Positions 42,089 through 49,401 of a stretch of 49,401 nucleotides of DNA are shown here, piece by piece. Below the pieces are notes generated by a model. That model ran no database searches and was not told the origin of the DNA. It saw only the letters and a program-made list of their open reading frames with translations. Position 1 is the stretch's first letter. Each line of letters opens with the position of its first letter. Source of the stretch: Lentisphaeria bacterium UBA4640 (GTDB taxonomy: Bacteria > Verrucomicrobiota > Lentisphaeria > Victivallales > UBA1829); NCBI GenBank assembly GCA_002405835.1, contig DHMO01000065.1, positions 1 through 49,401 of the forward strand, given 5' to 3'. The translations under genes were made by a program, and so were the position numbers.

Positions 42089-43068
42089 TGGACTCCCCGT
42101 TTCTCGCCGCGCTCCGCACCGCGCAGACCATTCTCGTGGCAGTGCACGTGCGCCCGGACGGCGACGCCATTGCATCGCTCGGCGCAACCGTCTCCATTCT
42201 GCGCGACAACGGCTTCCATGCGTTCGGCATTCTGCCCGAACTGCCCTCCAAAGACCTTGCGGCCTTCCTGCCAGCCAAAGGAATCCTCCAGTCGGCGGAG
42301 GGAATCGAAGCGGATGTGTTCATCACCGCCGACTGCTCCAAACCGGACCGGGTTGCGGCTGGCGGCTATCCCTTCGAACACTGCCCGACCCTCATCAACA
42401 TTGACCACCACCCGGACAATCCGGGCTTCGGCACGCTCAATCTTGTCGCTCCGGACGCGGCGGCATGCACCGAAAACCTCTACACGCTCTTCCGCGACGC
42501 CGGATTCCGCATCTGCAAAGAAAACGCGACGCGGCTTCTGCTCGGGCTCATCACCGACAGCGGCTGTTTCCGGTTCCAGAACACCTCTCCCAACGCCTTC
42601 CGCACGGCAGCGGAGCTCATGGAACTCGGAGCGGATCACAAGCGCATCATCGTCTCCATCTTCAGCTCGCGCCCGGAACGCTTCGTCCGCCTGGAAGCGG
42701 AGTTCGCTCTGAACCGGCTGAAAACGGCGTTCGGCGGAAAGTTCGCGTGGATGTATCTTGATCCGGAAGTTCTCGCAAAGTACGGAGTGGAAATGCGCGA
42801 AACGGACAGCCTGATCGAAATCCCGCGCAACATCGACGGAGTTGAAATTGCGGCGACACTCCGTCCGGAAAAGGACGGCTGGAAAGCGTCTCTCCGCACC
42901 AAGCGCGAACCTTATTCCGCCGGACGCATCGCCCGCGCCCTCGGCGGAGGCGGACACGAAATGGCCGCCGGCTGCACCATCTCCGCTCCGACCATGGAAG
43001 AGGCGGAAAAAATTTTACTGCAATATGTTGAAACGGAATTGAACCAACATGAGAAACAACCCCAATAA
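42088..43068 (+). CDS. DHH/DHHA1 phosphoesterase (NrnA-like oligoribonuclease/pAp phosphatase)
   Basis: A 326-residue cytoplasmic phosphoesterase. Metal-binding motifs are HVRPDGDAIAS (about 19-29), TADCSKPDRV, and INIDHHPDNPGFG (DHH). The DHHA1 domain ends GGGGHEMAAGC. NrnA-type enzymes degrade nano-RNA and/or pAp and commonly sit between rbfA and truB, as here. The ATG at 42088 is favoured; a GTG at 42085 is an alternative. Its 3' end overlaps truB by 20 bases. Confidence 0.93.
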   Translation: MDSPFLAALRTAQTILVAVHVRPDGDAIASLGATVSILRDNGFHAFGILPELPSKDLAAFLPAKGILQSAEGIEADVFITADCSKPDRVAAGGYPFEHCPTLINIDHHPDNPGFGTLNLVAPDAAACTENLYTLFRDAGFRICKENATRLLLGLITDSGCFRFQNTSPNAFRTAAELMELGADHKRIIVSIFSSRPERFVRLEAEFALNRLKTAFGGKFAWMYLDPEVLAKYGVEMRETDSLIEIPRNIDGVEIAATLRPEKDGWKASLRTKREPYSAGRIARALGGGGHEMAAGCTISAPTMEEAEKILLQYVETELNQHEKQPQ

Positions 43069-43807
43069 GCACCGTCTGCCCCCGTTCGACCGGAGCGGCA
43101 TTCTTCTCGTCAACAAACCTGCGGGCTGGACCAGCCACGACGTTGTCGGTTTTGTCCGCTCACGCTTCAATGTCCCGAAAGTCGGACATTGCGGCACGCT
43201 TGATCCGGCGGCGACAGGACTCCTCGTCGTCGTCCTCGGCAAATTCACCAAGCTCAGCCAGAAATTCAGCGGCGAAAACAAAGTCTACGAAGCCCGCATC
43301 CAGCTCGGTACGGAAACCGATTCGCAGGACCTCGACGGTGAAGTCATCCGCACGGCTCCGGCCGACGGCATCACGGAAGAGATGCTCCGCGAAACGTTCA
43401 AGTCTTTTGAAGGCGATATTCTGCAGGTTCCCCCGATGGTCTCCGCAAAGAAAAAAGACGGCGAACGTCTCTACGACCTCGCCCGCAAAGGCGTGGAGGT
43501 CAAGCGCGATCCGGTTCCGGTCACCATACACTCGATCCGGGTTGACAACATCGACCTTCCGTTCGCGGATTTCACCGTCGACTGCTCCAAAGGAACTTAC
43601 ATCCGCACCCTCTGCGCGGATATCGGCGCGAAACTCGGCTGCGGAGCCTGTCTGCACAGTCTGAACCGCATCCGCAGCGGCGAATTCGACCTTGCCGATG
43701 CCTATGACATCGAAACCATGCGCACCTGGGAACAGCCCGAACTGGAAAACGCCGTCAACGATTTCCTGCACAAAAAACTTCAGCGGATGAATCTTTCCGC
43801 ATTCTGA
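43049..43807 (+). CDS. truB: tRNA pseudouridine-55 synthase
   Basis: This 252-residue enzyme makes pseudouridine 55 in the T loop of tRNAs. Diagnostic: GILLVNKPAGWTSHDVVGFVR, KVGHCGTLDPAATGLLVVVLG (catalytic Asp in GTLDP, about 52), and DFTVDCSKGTYIRTLCADIG. The chain ends soon after the core, without a large PUA domain. It starts within the end of the DHH gene. Confidence 0.95.
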   Translation: MRNNPNKHRLPPFDRSGILLVNKPAGWTSHDVVGFVRSRFNVPKVGHCGTLDPAATGLLVVVLGKFTKLSQKFSGENKVYEARIQLGTETDSQDLDGEVIRTAPADGITEEMLRETFKSFEGDILQVPPMVSAKKKDGERLYDLARKGVEVKRDPVPVTIHSIRVDNIDLPFADFTVDCSKGTYIRTLCADIGAKLGCGACLHSLNRIRSGEFDLADAYDIETMRTWEQPELENAVNDFLHKKLQRMNLSAF

Positions 43808-43821
43808 GAAGGGAGACGCCG

Positions 43822-45444
43822 ATGCTCAGCTACGACAAACTCGAAAAAGCGGTCATGCAATTTGTCATGGAGTCGAAACAGGAGTCCTTCGATGCGGAGG
43901 AACTCGCCGCCGAACTCGACCCGCAGTCGGCCGGAGAAGAGCGAGAAAACACCATCCGCCGCATCTGCAACATTCTTGATTCCTGCGAGTTTGTCGCCCG
44001 CAAGCACTCCTCCGACCTCTATTACATTCTCAACAATTTTTTCCGCGGAACCTCGTTCCTCTGCAAGCCGAGACCGGTGGAACTGGAACGCGGCATCTTC
44101 ATTCCGGCAGCGCGCCTCGAGCCTTTCCATCCGGCGGAACTCTACGCGGATGAACTCGAATTCGCCAGCGGCAAAATCTCCGCTCCGTTCGAACTGACCG
44201 AAGTCCGCCTGCCCTACAAGGAAGTCTCCGACCTCTTCTTCATGCTCGGTCCTGCGGGAACAATCGACATGCTCGTCGCCGAATCGCAGGAGAACTACGA
44301 CGCCATCCGCGACCACGGCGGGCTCTCCGAGTCCATGCCCGTGGTTCTTGAAGCCTTCGATTTCTCCGAATTCTACCGCAACACCGGGTTCCGCAGCGGC
44401 GACTACATCCGCTTTGAAATCAAATCGTGGGCGGACGGCGAATGGAAAATCTCTCACGTTTCCCGCATCGACTCCCCGACTCCGCAGGAAATCGACCGCT
44501 GGATCGACAAATTCGAAAACGCCCTCACCGACGTCTGTTTCGATTACAAGGATTCCCTCGAAATCCACGAACAGATCATGTACGCCTACATCTATGCAGC
44601 CGCGTCCGGAAACGACATCCGCAAACTGCCGGGTCCGGCAATCGACCTCTATCACAACATGATGCAGACCATCTCCTTCCGCCGCGACGGCTCCGAGTGG
44701 ACGCTCATTTCCAACGATGCGCTGGAAGACACCTCCGCCAAGCCGGAAGAGCATCACCGCGAACACGGCGAAGAAACGGAAGAAGAGGGTCACGAACATC
44801 ATCACGCGCACGGCTGCGCCTGCGGGCACGACCATTCGCATGTTCCGCAGGAGGACGGTCCGTTCGGCGACATGTCCCCGAACGACTTCTCCGCCTCGAA
44901 AGGCTCCATGGAATCCATCGACGCCATCCTGCATGAAATCCATGCGCCGGTTCATGAAACCGAACTCCAGGCGTATATGCTCGACACCATTGCAAGCGGC
45001 GCGGAAAGTTTCGAAGAATTCGAACGTGTTCATGAAGATCTCATCAAATTCACCTTCACTGACGACGCGCAGGAAGCCGCCTATCTCAACTTTGTGGAAG
45101 AACTCTGGGAAAACCAGGCGGACCGCTACAGTCACAACATCGACTCGCCGAAAGCCCCGCTCCGCCAGCGGCTTCTGGAACTGACCGACCGCCGCATTGA
45201 GCTTTCCGCAATCGTCCTTGAGCACAAAGGCGCGGTTCCGCCGGAAGATTTGAAATCCGGCATGGTGCATGTCCACAAGGAAATTCTCGATACGCTCTTC
45301 ATTCTCAACCGCGATGCCGTGCTGGAACCGGAAGAGATCGCCGATCTCGATCTGCGCGTCGGCGATATCGAAAATGAATTTGAAATCGTCACCGAAAAGG
45401 TTTCCGACTGGCTCGAAAAGAGCGTTTCCGGAGGACGTGAATGA
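43822..45444 (+). CDS. Uncharacterised 540-residue protein with a His-rich metal-binding-like insert
   Basis: I do not recognise this protein. It is acidic, without signal peptide or membrane helices, so cytoplasmic. N-terminal 65 residues look like a winged-helix-type unit (KLEKAVMQFVMESKQESFDAEELAAELD). A mixed alpha/beta region runs to about 300. Residues about 311-340 are a His/Cys-rich stretch (EHHHAHGCACGHDHSH), like metal-storage tails of HypB or SlyD. A helical region follows to the end. It lies 14 bases after truB and overlaps ung by four bases (ATGA), so it is expressed with translation and repair genes. A Zn- or Ni-binding role is only inferred from the insert. Confidence 0.8.
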   Translation: MLSYDKLEKAVMQFVMESKQESFDAEELAAELDPQSAGEERENTIRRICNILDSCEFVARKHSSDLYYILNNFFRGTSFLCKPRPVELERGIFIPAARLEPFHPAELYADELEFASGKISAPFELTEVRLPYKEVSDLFFMLGPAGTIDMLVAESQENYDAIRDHGGLSESMPVVLEAFDFSEFYRNTGFRSGDYIRFEIKSWADGEWKISHVSRIDSPTPQEIDRWIDKFENALTDVCFDYKDSLEIHEQIMYAYIYAAASGNDIRKLPGPAIDLYHNMMQTISFRRDGSEWTLISNDALEDTSAKPEEHHREHGEETEEEGHEHHHAHGCACGHDHSHVPQEDGPFGDMSPNDFSASKGSMESIDAILHEIHAPVHETELQAYMLDTIASGAESFEEFERVHEDLIKFTFTDDAQEAAYLNFVEELWENQADRYSHNIDSPKAPLRQRLLELTDRRIELSAIVLEHKGAVPPEDLKSGMVHVHKEILDTLFILNRDAVLEPEEIADLDLRVGDIENEFEIVTEKVSDWLEKSVSGGRE

Positions 45445-46151
45445 ATCTGGCGGAACAGCTTCCGGCAGAATGGCGTGAGCTTCTCGCACCCGCACTGCAA
45501 GCCGCTTCGTTCCGTTCTCTCTCCGCATTTCTGGAAAAAGAATATGCGGAGAAACAAATTTTCCCGCCGCGGGAAGACCTCTTCAGCGCGTTCAGTCTGA
45601 CTCCGCCGGACAAAGTCCGCGTACTGATTCTCGGACAGGATCCCTATCATGATGACGGTCAGGCGCATGGACTTGCCTTTTCGGTGCGTCCGGGCGTGAA
45701 ATTTCCGCCCTCTCTCCGGAACATCTTCAAGGAGCTGAATGCCGACCTCGGCACGCCGATTCCGGAAAGCGGTTCGCTGGACGAGTGGGCGAAACAGGGA
45801 GTTCTGCTCCTCAACACCGTCCTGACTGTCCGCGCACACGCAGCAGGCTCGCATCAGAAACACGGCTGGGAAGAATTCACCGACTCCGTCATACGGACAG
45901 TCAGCGCGTTTCCGCATCCTGTGGTGTTTGTGCTCTGGGGAGGACCGGCGCAGAAGAAACTGCCGCTGATCGACGCCGCACGTCACACAGTCATCCAATC
46001 GGCGCATCCGTCACCGCTTTCCGCCTATCGCGGATTTTTCGGGAGCCGCCCGTTCTCCGCGATCAACCGCGCTCTTGCGCAAAATGGAACAGAACCAATC
46101 GAATTCGGCAGGAGGTCATTATGGGAAACTGGGACTCCAGACAATATCTGA
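45441..46151 (+). CDS. ung: Uracil-DNA glycosylase, family 1
   Basis: This 236-residue DNA repair enzyme removes uracil from DNA. Motifs: GQDPYHDDGQAHGLAFSV (catalytic Asp, water-activating loop, about 67-84), LLLNTVLTVRAHAAGSHQKHGWEEFTD, VFVLWGGPAQKK, and SAHPSPLSAYRGFFG (minor-groove loop). Complete by family length. It overlaps the previous stop (ATGA), and its 3' end overlaps tam by 31 bases. Confidence 0.97.
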   Translation: MNLAEQLPAEWRELLAPALQAASFRSLSAFLEKEYAEKQIFPPREDLFSAFSLTPPDKVRVLILGQDPYHDDGQAHGLAFSVRPGVKFPPSLRNIFKELNADLGTPIPESGSLDEWAKQGVLLLNTVLTVRAHAAGSHQKHGWEEFTDSVIRTVSAFPHPVVFVLWGGPAQKKLPLIDAARHTVIQSAHPSPLSAYRGFFGSRPFSAINRALAQNGTEPIEFGRRSLWETGTPDNI

Positions 46152-46882
46152 AATTTGAGAAGGAACGCACTCAGCCGTCGCGCGATCTGATTCACCGTCT
46201 GGACTGCGCACCGCACACGGTTCTCGACGTCGGCTGCGGTCCCGGCAACAGCACATTTGCGCTGAAACAGCGTTTCCCCGACGCCGAGATTCTTGGAATC
46301 GACAATTCGGAAAACATGATTGAAAATGCAAAATCCGCACATCCCAATCTGCTGTTCCGTTTTCAGGAAGTCGATTCCCGCTTTCAGACAGACAGCAAGT
46401 ACGACCTCATTTTTTCCAATGCCTGCATTCACTGGATTCCGGACCATGCGGAGCTGATTCCGAACATGCTGAACGCGCTGAATCCCGGCGGCACGCTCGC
46501 GATTCAGATTCCCGAACCGTGGAATATGCCGATGTACCAGATTCTCGGGCGTCTCCAGCAGCAGCCCGAATGGGAAAAGATCCGCGGAGTCCGCAACTTT
46601 CACGCACGCCAGCCGGAAGAGTACTACGACCTTCTCAGCAAACACGCCTCGGAGTTTGCCATATGGGAAACGGCATACATCCAGACCATCGACGGAATCG
46701 AAGGAATCCTGGAGTGGTACCGCGGCAGCGGTCTGCGTCCGTATCTCGCCGCCCTGACACCTCCGGAACAGGAGAAACTGCTTGCGGTTCTCCGCGAAGA
46801 ACTTTCGGAATTCTACCCGCTCCGGACGAACGGCAAAGTCATGATGCGCTTCCCGCGTCTGTTTTTCACGGCGAAACGGTGA
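46121..46882 (+). CDS. tam: Class I SAM methyltransferase, trans-aconitate methyltransferase (Tam)-like
   Basis: A 253-residue cytoplasmic methyltransferase. It begins MGNWDSRQYLKFEKERTQPSRDLIHRL, then VLDVGCGPGNSTFALKQRFPDAEILGIDNSENMI (SAM-binding motif I, about 32-60), and YDLIFSNACIHWIPDH. These match Tam, which methylates trans-aconitate. The ATG at 46121 has a perfect AGGAGG site and lies inside the end of ung. An upstream extension of the frame is antisense-like noise. Confidence 0.88.
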   Translation: MGNWDSRQYLKFEKERTQPSRDLIHRLDCAPHTVLDVGCGPGNSTFALKQRFPDAEILGIDNSENMIENAKSAHPNLLFRFQEVDSRFQTDSKYDLIFSNACIHWIPDHAELIPNMLNALNPGGTLAIQIPEPWNMPMYQILGRLQQQPEWEKIRGVRNFHARQPEEYYDLLSKHASEFAIWETAYIQTIDGIEGILEWYRGSGLRPYLAALTPPEQEKLLAVLREELSEFYPLRTNGKVMMRFPRLFFTAKR

Positions 46883-46909
46883 AAAAACGCAAAAAAATTC
46901 AATTTCAAT

Positions 46910-46937
46910 TTGAACTCTGCGAAAAAGAGAGTATAAT
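46910..46937 (+). promoter_or_regulatory. Promoter of the tRNA-Gly gene
   Basis: TTGAAC (46910-46915), a 16-base spacer and TATAAT (46932-46937), 13 bases before the mature tRNA 5' end. Confidence 0.65.
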
Positions 46938-46950
46938 ATAGAACACCGAT

Positions 46951-47024
46951 GCGGGTGTAGCATAACGGTAATGCTCCAGCTTCCCAAGCTGGCCACGAGG
47001 GTTCGACTCCCTTCACCCGCTCCA
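46951..47024 (+). tRNA. tRNA-Gly, anticodon CCC
   Basis: All four arms fold: acceptor GCGGGTG with CACCCGC (47014-47020), a 4-bp D stem, anticodon stem CCAGC/GCTGG with loop TTCCCAA giving anticodon CCC, and T arm GAGGG-TTCGACT-CCCTT. The discriminator T and an encoded CCA follow (47021-47024). CCC reads GGG codons. Confidence 0.95.
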
Positions 47025-47034
47025 GTTTGAACTC

Positions 47035-47061
47035 AAGCGTCCTGATTCAGGACGCTTTTTA
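47035..47061 (+). terminator. Terminator of the tRNA-Gly gene
   Basis: AGCGTCCT (47036-47043) pairs with AGGACGCT (47049-47056), loop GATTC, then TTTT. It precedes the transporter ATG at 47078, so the transporter needs read-through or its own promoter. Confidence 0.8.
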
Positions 47062-47077
47062 TTTTCCGGAGCGGTAT

Positions 47078-48004
47078 ATGCTGAAGACTTTTACGCGGCC
47101 TGCAATGATTTTTATTCCGTTCCTGCTGGGAGCGCTTTTCCCGCAGGTGCATGTTCTGAACGATCCGCCTTACAACGCAGTGCGCTGGGCGCTGACCGTG
47201 ATGGTCTTCATGTCGTGTCTGCAAATCCGTTTCAGCGAACTCAAACCGAGGAAAGAACACTGGTTTCTTCTCGGCGCGAACCTGCTGATGGGCACGATTC
47301 CCTACTTTGCGCTGAAACTTCTGTTCCCGCAGAATCCCTCGCTGGCAAATGCGGCGTTCTTTGTCGGCATAACCCCGACCGCGACGGCAGCTCCGGTTGT
47401 CGTCGCGTTTCTGAACGGGCGGATCGGCTTTGCTCTGACGGGATTCACGATTACGAACGTTTTCGTTTCACTCTCGCTCCTCTTTCTCCTTCCAATGGTG
47501 ACGGGACAGTTCACAGCGAGCTTCATGGGCCGTGTTGCGGTGACGCTGCTTCAAGTGATCGCATTTCCGTTCATCATGGCGGTGATTCTGCGCGCCATCT
47601 GGCCGAAACTGCGGGAACTTCCGAAAAAACTGAAGACATTTTCTTTTCTGCTGTGGTCATTCACACTGTTCATTCTTGCGGCGATTGCACGGAACTACTT
47701 CATTGAGAATCCGCATGTTTCGATGTGGAATGTTGCCGGAATTGCTCTGATTTCCGCAGTGATCTGCTTCTGCAACTTCTGGTTCGGGAAATATCTTGCA
47801 CCCAAACGCTACCGCCGCGAATGCAGTCAGCTTCTCGGTCAGAAGAACACGACTTTCACCATGTATCTTGCGCTTCATTACGCAAGCGCCCTGGTCGCAA
47901 TGGGACCGATCTTCTACATTTTCTGCCACAACATGTGGAACGCGTGGCAGATGTACTGCTATGACCGCCGCCGTTTCCTGCGCGACCGCCACCGCAAAGG
48001 TTGA
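47078..48004 (+). CDS. BASS-family (bile acid:sodium symporter-like) transporter
   Basis: A 308-residue inner-membrane protein with 9-10 hydrophobic segments. The segment GITPTATAAPVVVAFLNGRIGFALTGFTITNV (about 102-133) resembles the conserved crossover region of bile acid:sodium symporter/ACR3-type transporters. C-terminal residues are cytoplasmic and basic (RRRFLRDRHRKG). The ATG at 47078, with GGAG upstream, is preferred, because the frame before it passes through the tRNA terminator. Substrate unknown. Confidence 0.72.
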   Translation: MLKTFTRPAMIFIPFLLGALFPQVHVLNDPPYNAVRWALTVMVFMSCLQIRFSELKPRKEHWFLLGANLLMGTIPYFALKLLFPQNPSLANAAFFVGITPTATAAPVVVAFLNGRIGFALTGFTITNVFVSLSLLFLLPMVTGQFTASFMGRVAVTLLQVIAFPFIMAVILRAIWPKLRELPKKLKTFSFLLWSFTLFILAAIARNYFIENPHVSMWNVAGIALISAVICFCNFWFGKYLAPKRYRRECSQLLGQKNTTFTMYLALHYASALVAMGPIFYIFCHNMWNAWQMYCYDRRRFLRDRHRKG

Positions 48005-48005
48005 A

Positions 48006-49337
48006 TCACCTCTTTTCCGCAACCGCCGGAATGCACGAAATTGCATACAGCGGCAGATTGGTCAGCCACGACTCCTTGCGGTAATCCGACATGGAAGTCC
48101 GGATCGCCACAGGCGGGGCGTACTTATCGCAATAGGAGCGCAGACTCTTCGCTTTCAGGTTCTCCTCGGCTTTCACTTCCAGAGGAATCAGGTTCATTCC
48201 ATGCTGAAAAATGAAATCGACTTCCGCAGAAGCATGCTCTGCACTCCAGTAATACGGAGAAATCCCGCACTCGCTGCGAAGCTGCTGCTGAACATACTGT
48301 TCGGTCAGAGCACCTTTGAATTCTGAAAAAAGCCGGCTTCCCTCCAGAAGAATCCGCGGATCAAGTCCGCTCATGGCACCGAGCAAACCGATATCAAGCA
48401 GGAACATTTTGAAACCTTCATCCGGATATGCGGAAAGCGGAAGCGCCGGTTTTGAGATGCGCGGAACCTGATAGATCAGTCCGCAATCCCGCAGCCATTG
48501 AATCGCCAGCTCAAAATCTTTTGCACGCGCACCTTTGCGGATCGCTCCGTAAACAAAACGCCGGTTCTCCTTGGCGAGCTGCGACGGAATCTGCTGCCAT
48601 ACCATCCGAATCCGAGCAACAGTTTCCGGCGGGGCATGTTTTGAAAAATCCTGTTCATACGCTTCCAGAATGCGGGTCTGCACCATACGAACCGCCTGCG
48701 GCAGTTTCTCCGCAAGGAATGTCTCCACAGCTTCAGGCATTCCCCCGATAAAATAGTAAAGACGCAATTGTTCAATAAAAGATTCGCGGAAGACAGATAT
48801 CAGACTCCAATCCTCTTTTTCCAGCAGTTCCGCCAGATTGGCATGACCGGAAGCATTCAGAAATTCCGTAAAACTCATCGGATACAAATCCAGAAATGCG
48901 ACTTTTCCGACCGGAAACCCTGTTCCCTGATGAAGCGCCACTCCAAGCAGAGACCCGGCGGAAATAATCGGAATCTCAGGCATTTCTTCACAGAAATACT
49001 TCAACGCAGTCAAAGTCCGCGGGGCCTCCTGAATCTCGTCGAATATCAGTAAAGTCTTCTCCGCTTCAATCCGTTTTCCGCTGAAAATTTCCAGTCCCGC
49101 CACAATCCGCCGGACATCCAGATTATCTTCGAACAGACGTGTCAGTTCCCTGTTCCCGTCAAAATTCAAATAGACCGTTTCCTGAAATTCATTTTTCCCG
49201 AACTCCTTCATCAGCCAGGTCTTCCCTACCTGCCGCGCTCCACGGATAATTAACGGTTTACGATTTGCTGAAACCTTCCAATCCTTCAATTTTTCCATCA
49301 AAGCTCTTCGCATTCCGCAATCCTTTCCATTTTTCAT
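48006..49337 (-). CDS. AAA-type ATPase with DUF4143 domain
   Basis: A 443-residue protein. Walker A is IIRGARQVGKTWLMKEF and Walker B LLIFDEIQEAPRTLTALKYF; the N-terminal ATPase (AAA_14) is followed by the DUF4143 domain from about 200 on, including EYVQQQLRSECGISPYYWSAEHASAEVDFIF, which resembles a PD-(D/E)xK nuclease-like end with E-V-D. These proteins are common in gut bacteria; function poorly known. ATG at 49337 has GGAGG upstream; however, a promoter at 49338-49366 implies a start further in, at 49313 (MRRALMEK, with AAAGGA upstream). It ends two bases from the convergent BASS gene. Confidence 0.88.
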   Translation of the reverse strand: MKNGKDCGMRRALMEKLKDWKVSANRKPLIIRGARQVGKTWLMKEFGKNEFQETVYLNFDGNRELTRLFEDNLDVRRIVAGLEIFSGKRIEAEKTLLIFDEIQEAPRTLTALKYFCEEMPEIPIISAGSLLGVALHQGTGFPVGKVAFLDLYPMSFTEFLNASGHANLAELLEKEDWSLISVFRESFIEQLRLYYFIGGMPEAVETFLAEKLPQAVRMVQTRILEAYEQDFSKHAPPETVARIRMVWQQIPSQLAKENRRFVYGAIRKGARAKDFELAIQWLRDCGLIYQVPRISKPALPLSAYPDEGFKMFLLDIGLLGAMSGLDPRILLEGSRLFSEFKGALTEQYVQQQLRSECGISPYYWSAEHASAEVDFIFQHGMNLIPLEVKAEENLKAKSLRSYCDKYAPPVAIRTSMSDYRKESWLTNLPLYAISCIPAVAEKR

Positions 49338-49366
49338 AATATAAGCCTCCACCACATTTTTTCAAA
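49338..49366 (-). promoter_or_regulatory. Promoter of the DUF4143 ATPase
   Basis: On the minus strand a TTGAAA inside the direct repeat at 49351-49369 is followed after 16 bases by TATATT (49338-49343). This places transcription start inside the longest version of the gene. Confidence 0.4.
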
Positions 49367-49401
49367 CGAAAAAGTGTAACTTACCACATTTTTTCAAACG
49401 A
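49351..49401. repeat. Two 19-base direct repeats at the right edge
   Basis: The 19-base sequence at 49351-49369 is repeated exactly at 49383-49401, a period of 32 bases. Between them lies the palindrome GTAACTTAC. The window ends here, so more copies may follow. The repeat holds a TTGAAA -35 element for the ATPase gene and may bind a regulator. Confidence 0.6.

Noticed and set aside
43780..45528. 582-codon minus-strand frame opposite the His-rich protein
   Set aside because: I compared both strands; the plus-strand frame has a ribosome-site-like start and operon overlaps with truB and ung, while the minus frame has none.
49351..49401. Possible CRISPR array at the right edge
   Set aside because: Only two 19-base copies with a 13-base gap; too short for CRISPR repeats and spacers, and the repeat carries a promoter element.

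Overview
The window looks like a chromosomal segment of a Gram-negative, gut-type member of the Lentisphaerota (Victivallis-like). This is an inference, not a database result. It rests on two prepilin-type N-terminal-domain proteins (FTLIELLV) with a C-terminal H-X9-DG-like motif, paired with secreted glycosidases; AraC regulators; several unusual glycoside hydrolases; HldD (heptose for LPS); and many lipoproteins. Coding sequence is dense and fairly GC-rich. I see no CRISPR array, insertion sequence, phage or complete mobile element.

Layout. 1-385: tandem leftward promoters for a gene off the left edge, and the terminator of a leftward Na+-dependent symporter (386-2026). 2095-3354: a solitary DppB-type permease. 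3470-3922: a GNAT acetyltransferase. 3923-7903: a carbohydrate unit made of promoter, long inverted repeat, small ORF, prepilin-like protein and a 904-residue secreted glycosidase. 8009-16818: a leftward gene string aroQ-accB-accC-asp23-asp23-amaP-GT2/membrane glycosyltransferase-split membrane partner-sugar-1-P transferase-GH106-like hydrolase. 16936-17685: ttcA. 17752-19641: a GH38-like/DUF5054 protein. 19939-21262: two AT-richer lipoprotein genes, one with a PDZ domain. 21539-24805: carB. 24905-27719: a decayed carbohydrate locus with a beheaded AraC gene and a beheaded glycosidase joined head to head, then an intact prepilin-like gene and a stub of a secreted protein. 28063-29293: an RRM protein and an AraC regulator. 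29396-37661: a tight operon with a coiled-coil periplasmic protein, folD, a GAF-PP2C phosphatase, small lipoproteins, hldD, a chagasin-like inhibitor, a membrane glycosyltransferase, rlmN and an ankyrin lipoprotein. 37816-38109: rpsT. 38368-46882: nusA-infB-rbfA-nrnA-like-truB-His-rich unknown-ung-tam. 46951-47024: tRNA-Gly(CCC). 47078-48004: a BASS-family transporter. 48006-49337: an AAA/DUF4143 ATPase.

How it fits together. Core genes (fatty-acid carboxylase, CarB, FolD, the NusA-IF2-RbfA-TruB group, S20, RlmN, TtcA) are interleaved with envelope-building genes and accessory sugar-degradation units. Most promoters I can read share TTGnnn, a 16-base spacer (17 in a few) and TATATT-like -10 boxes, which helps place starts. 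The items most worth a second look are: the head-to-head truncation at about 25217; the prepilin/glycosidase pairing with its 21-base inverted repeat; the His-rich unknown protein inside the translation operon; the Asp23/AmaP set in a Gram-negative envelope operon; and the split glycosyltransferase.
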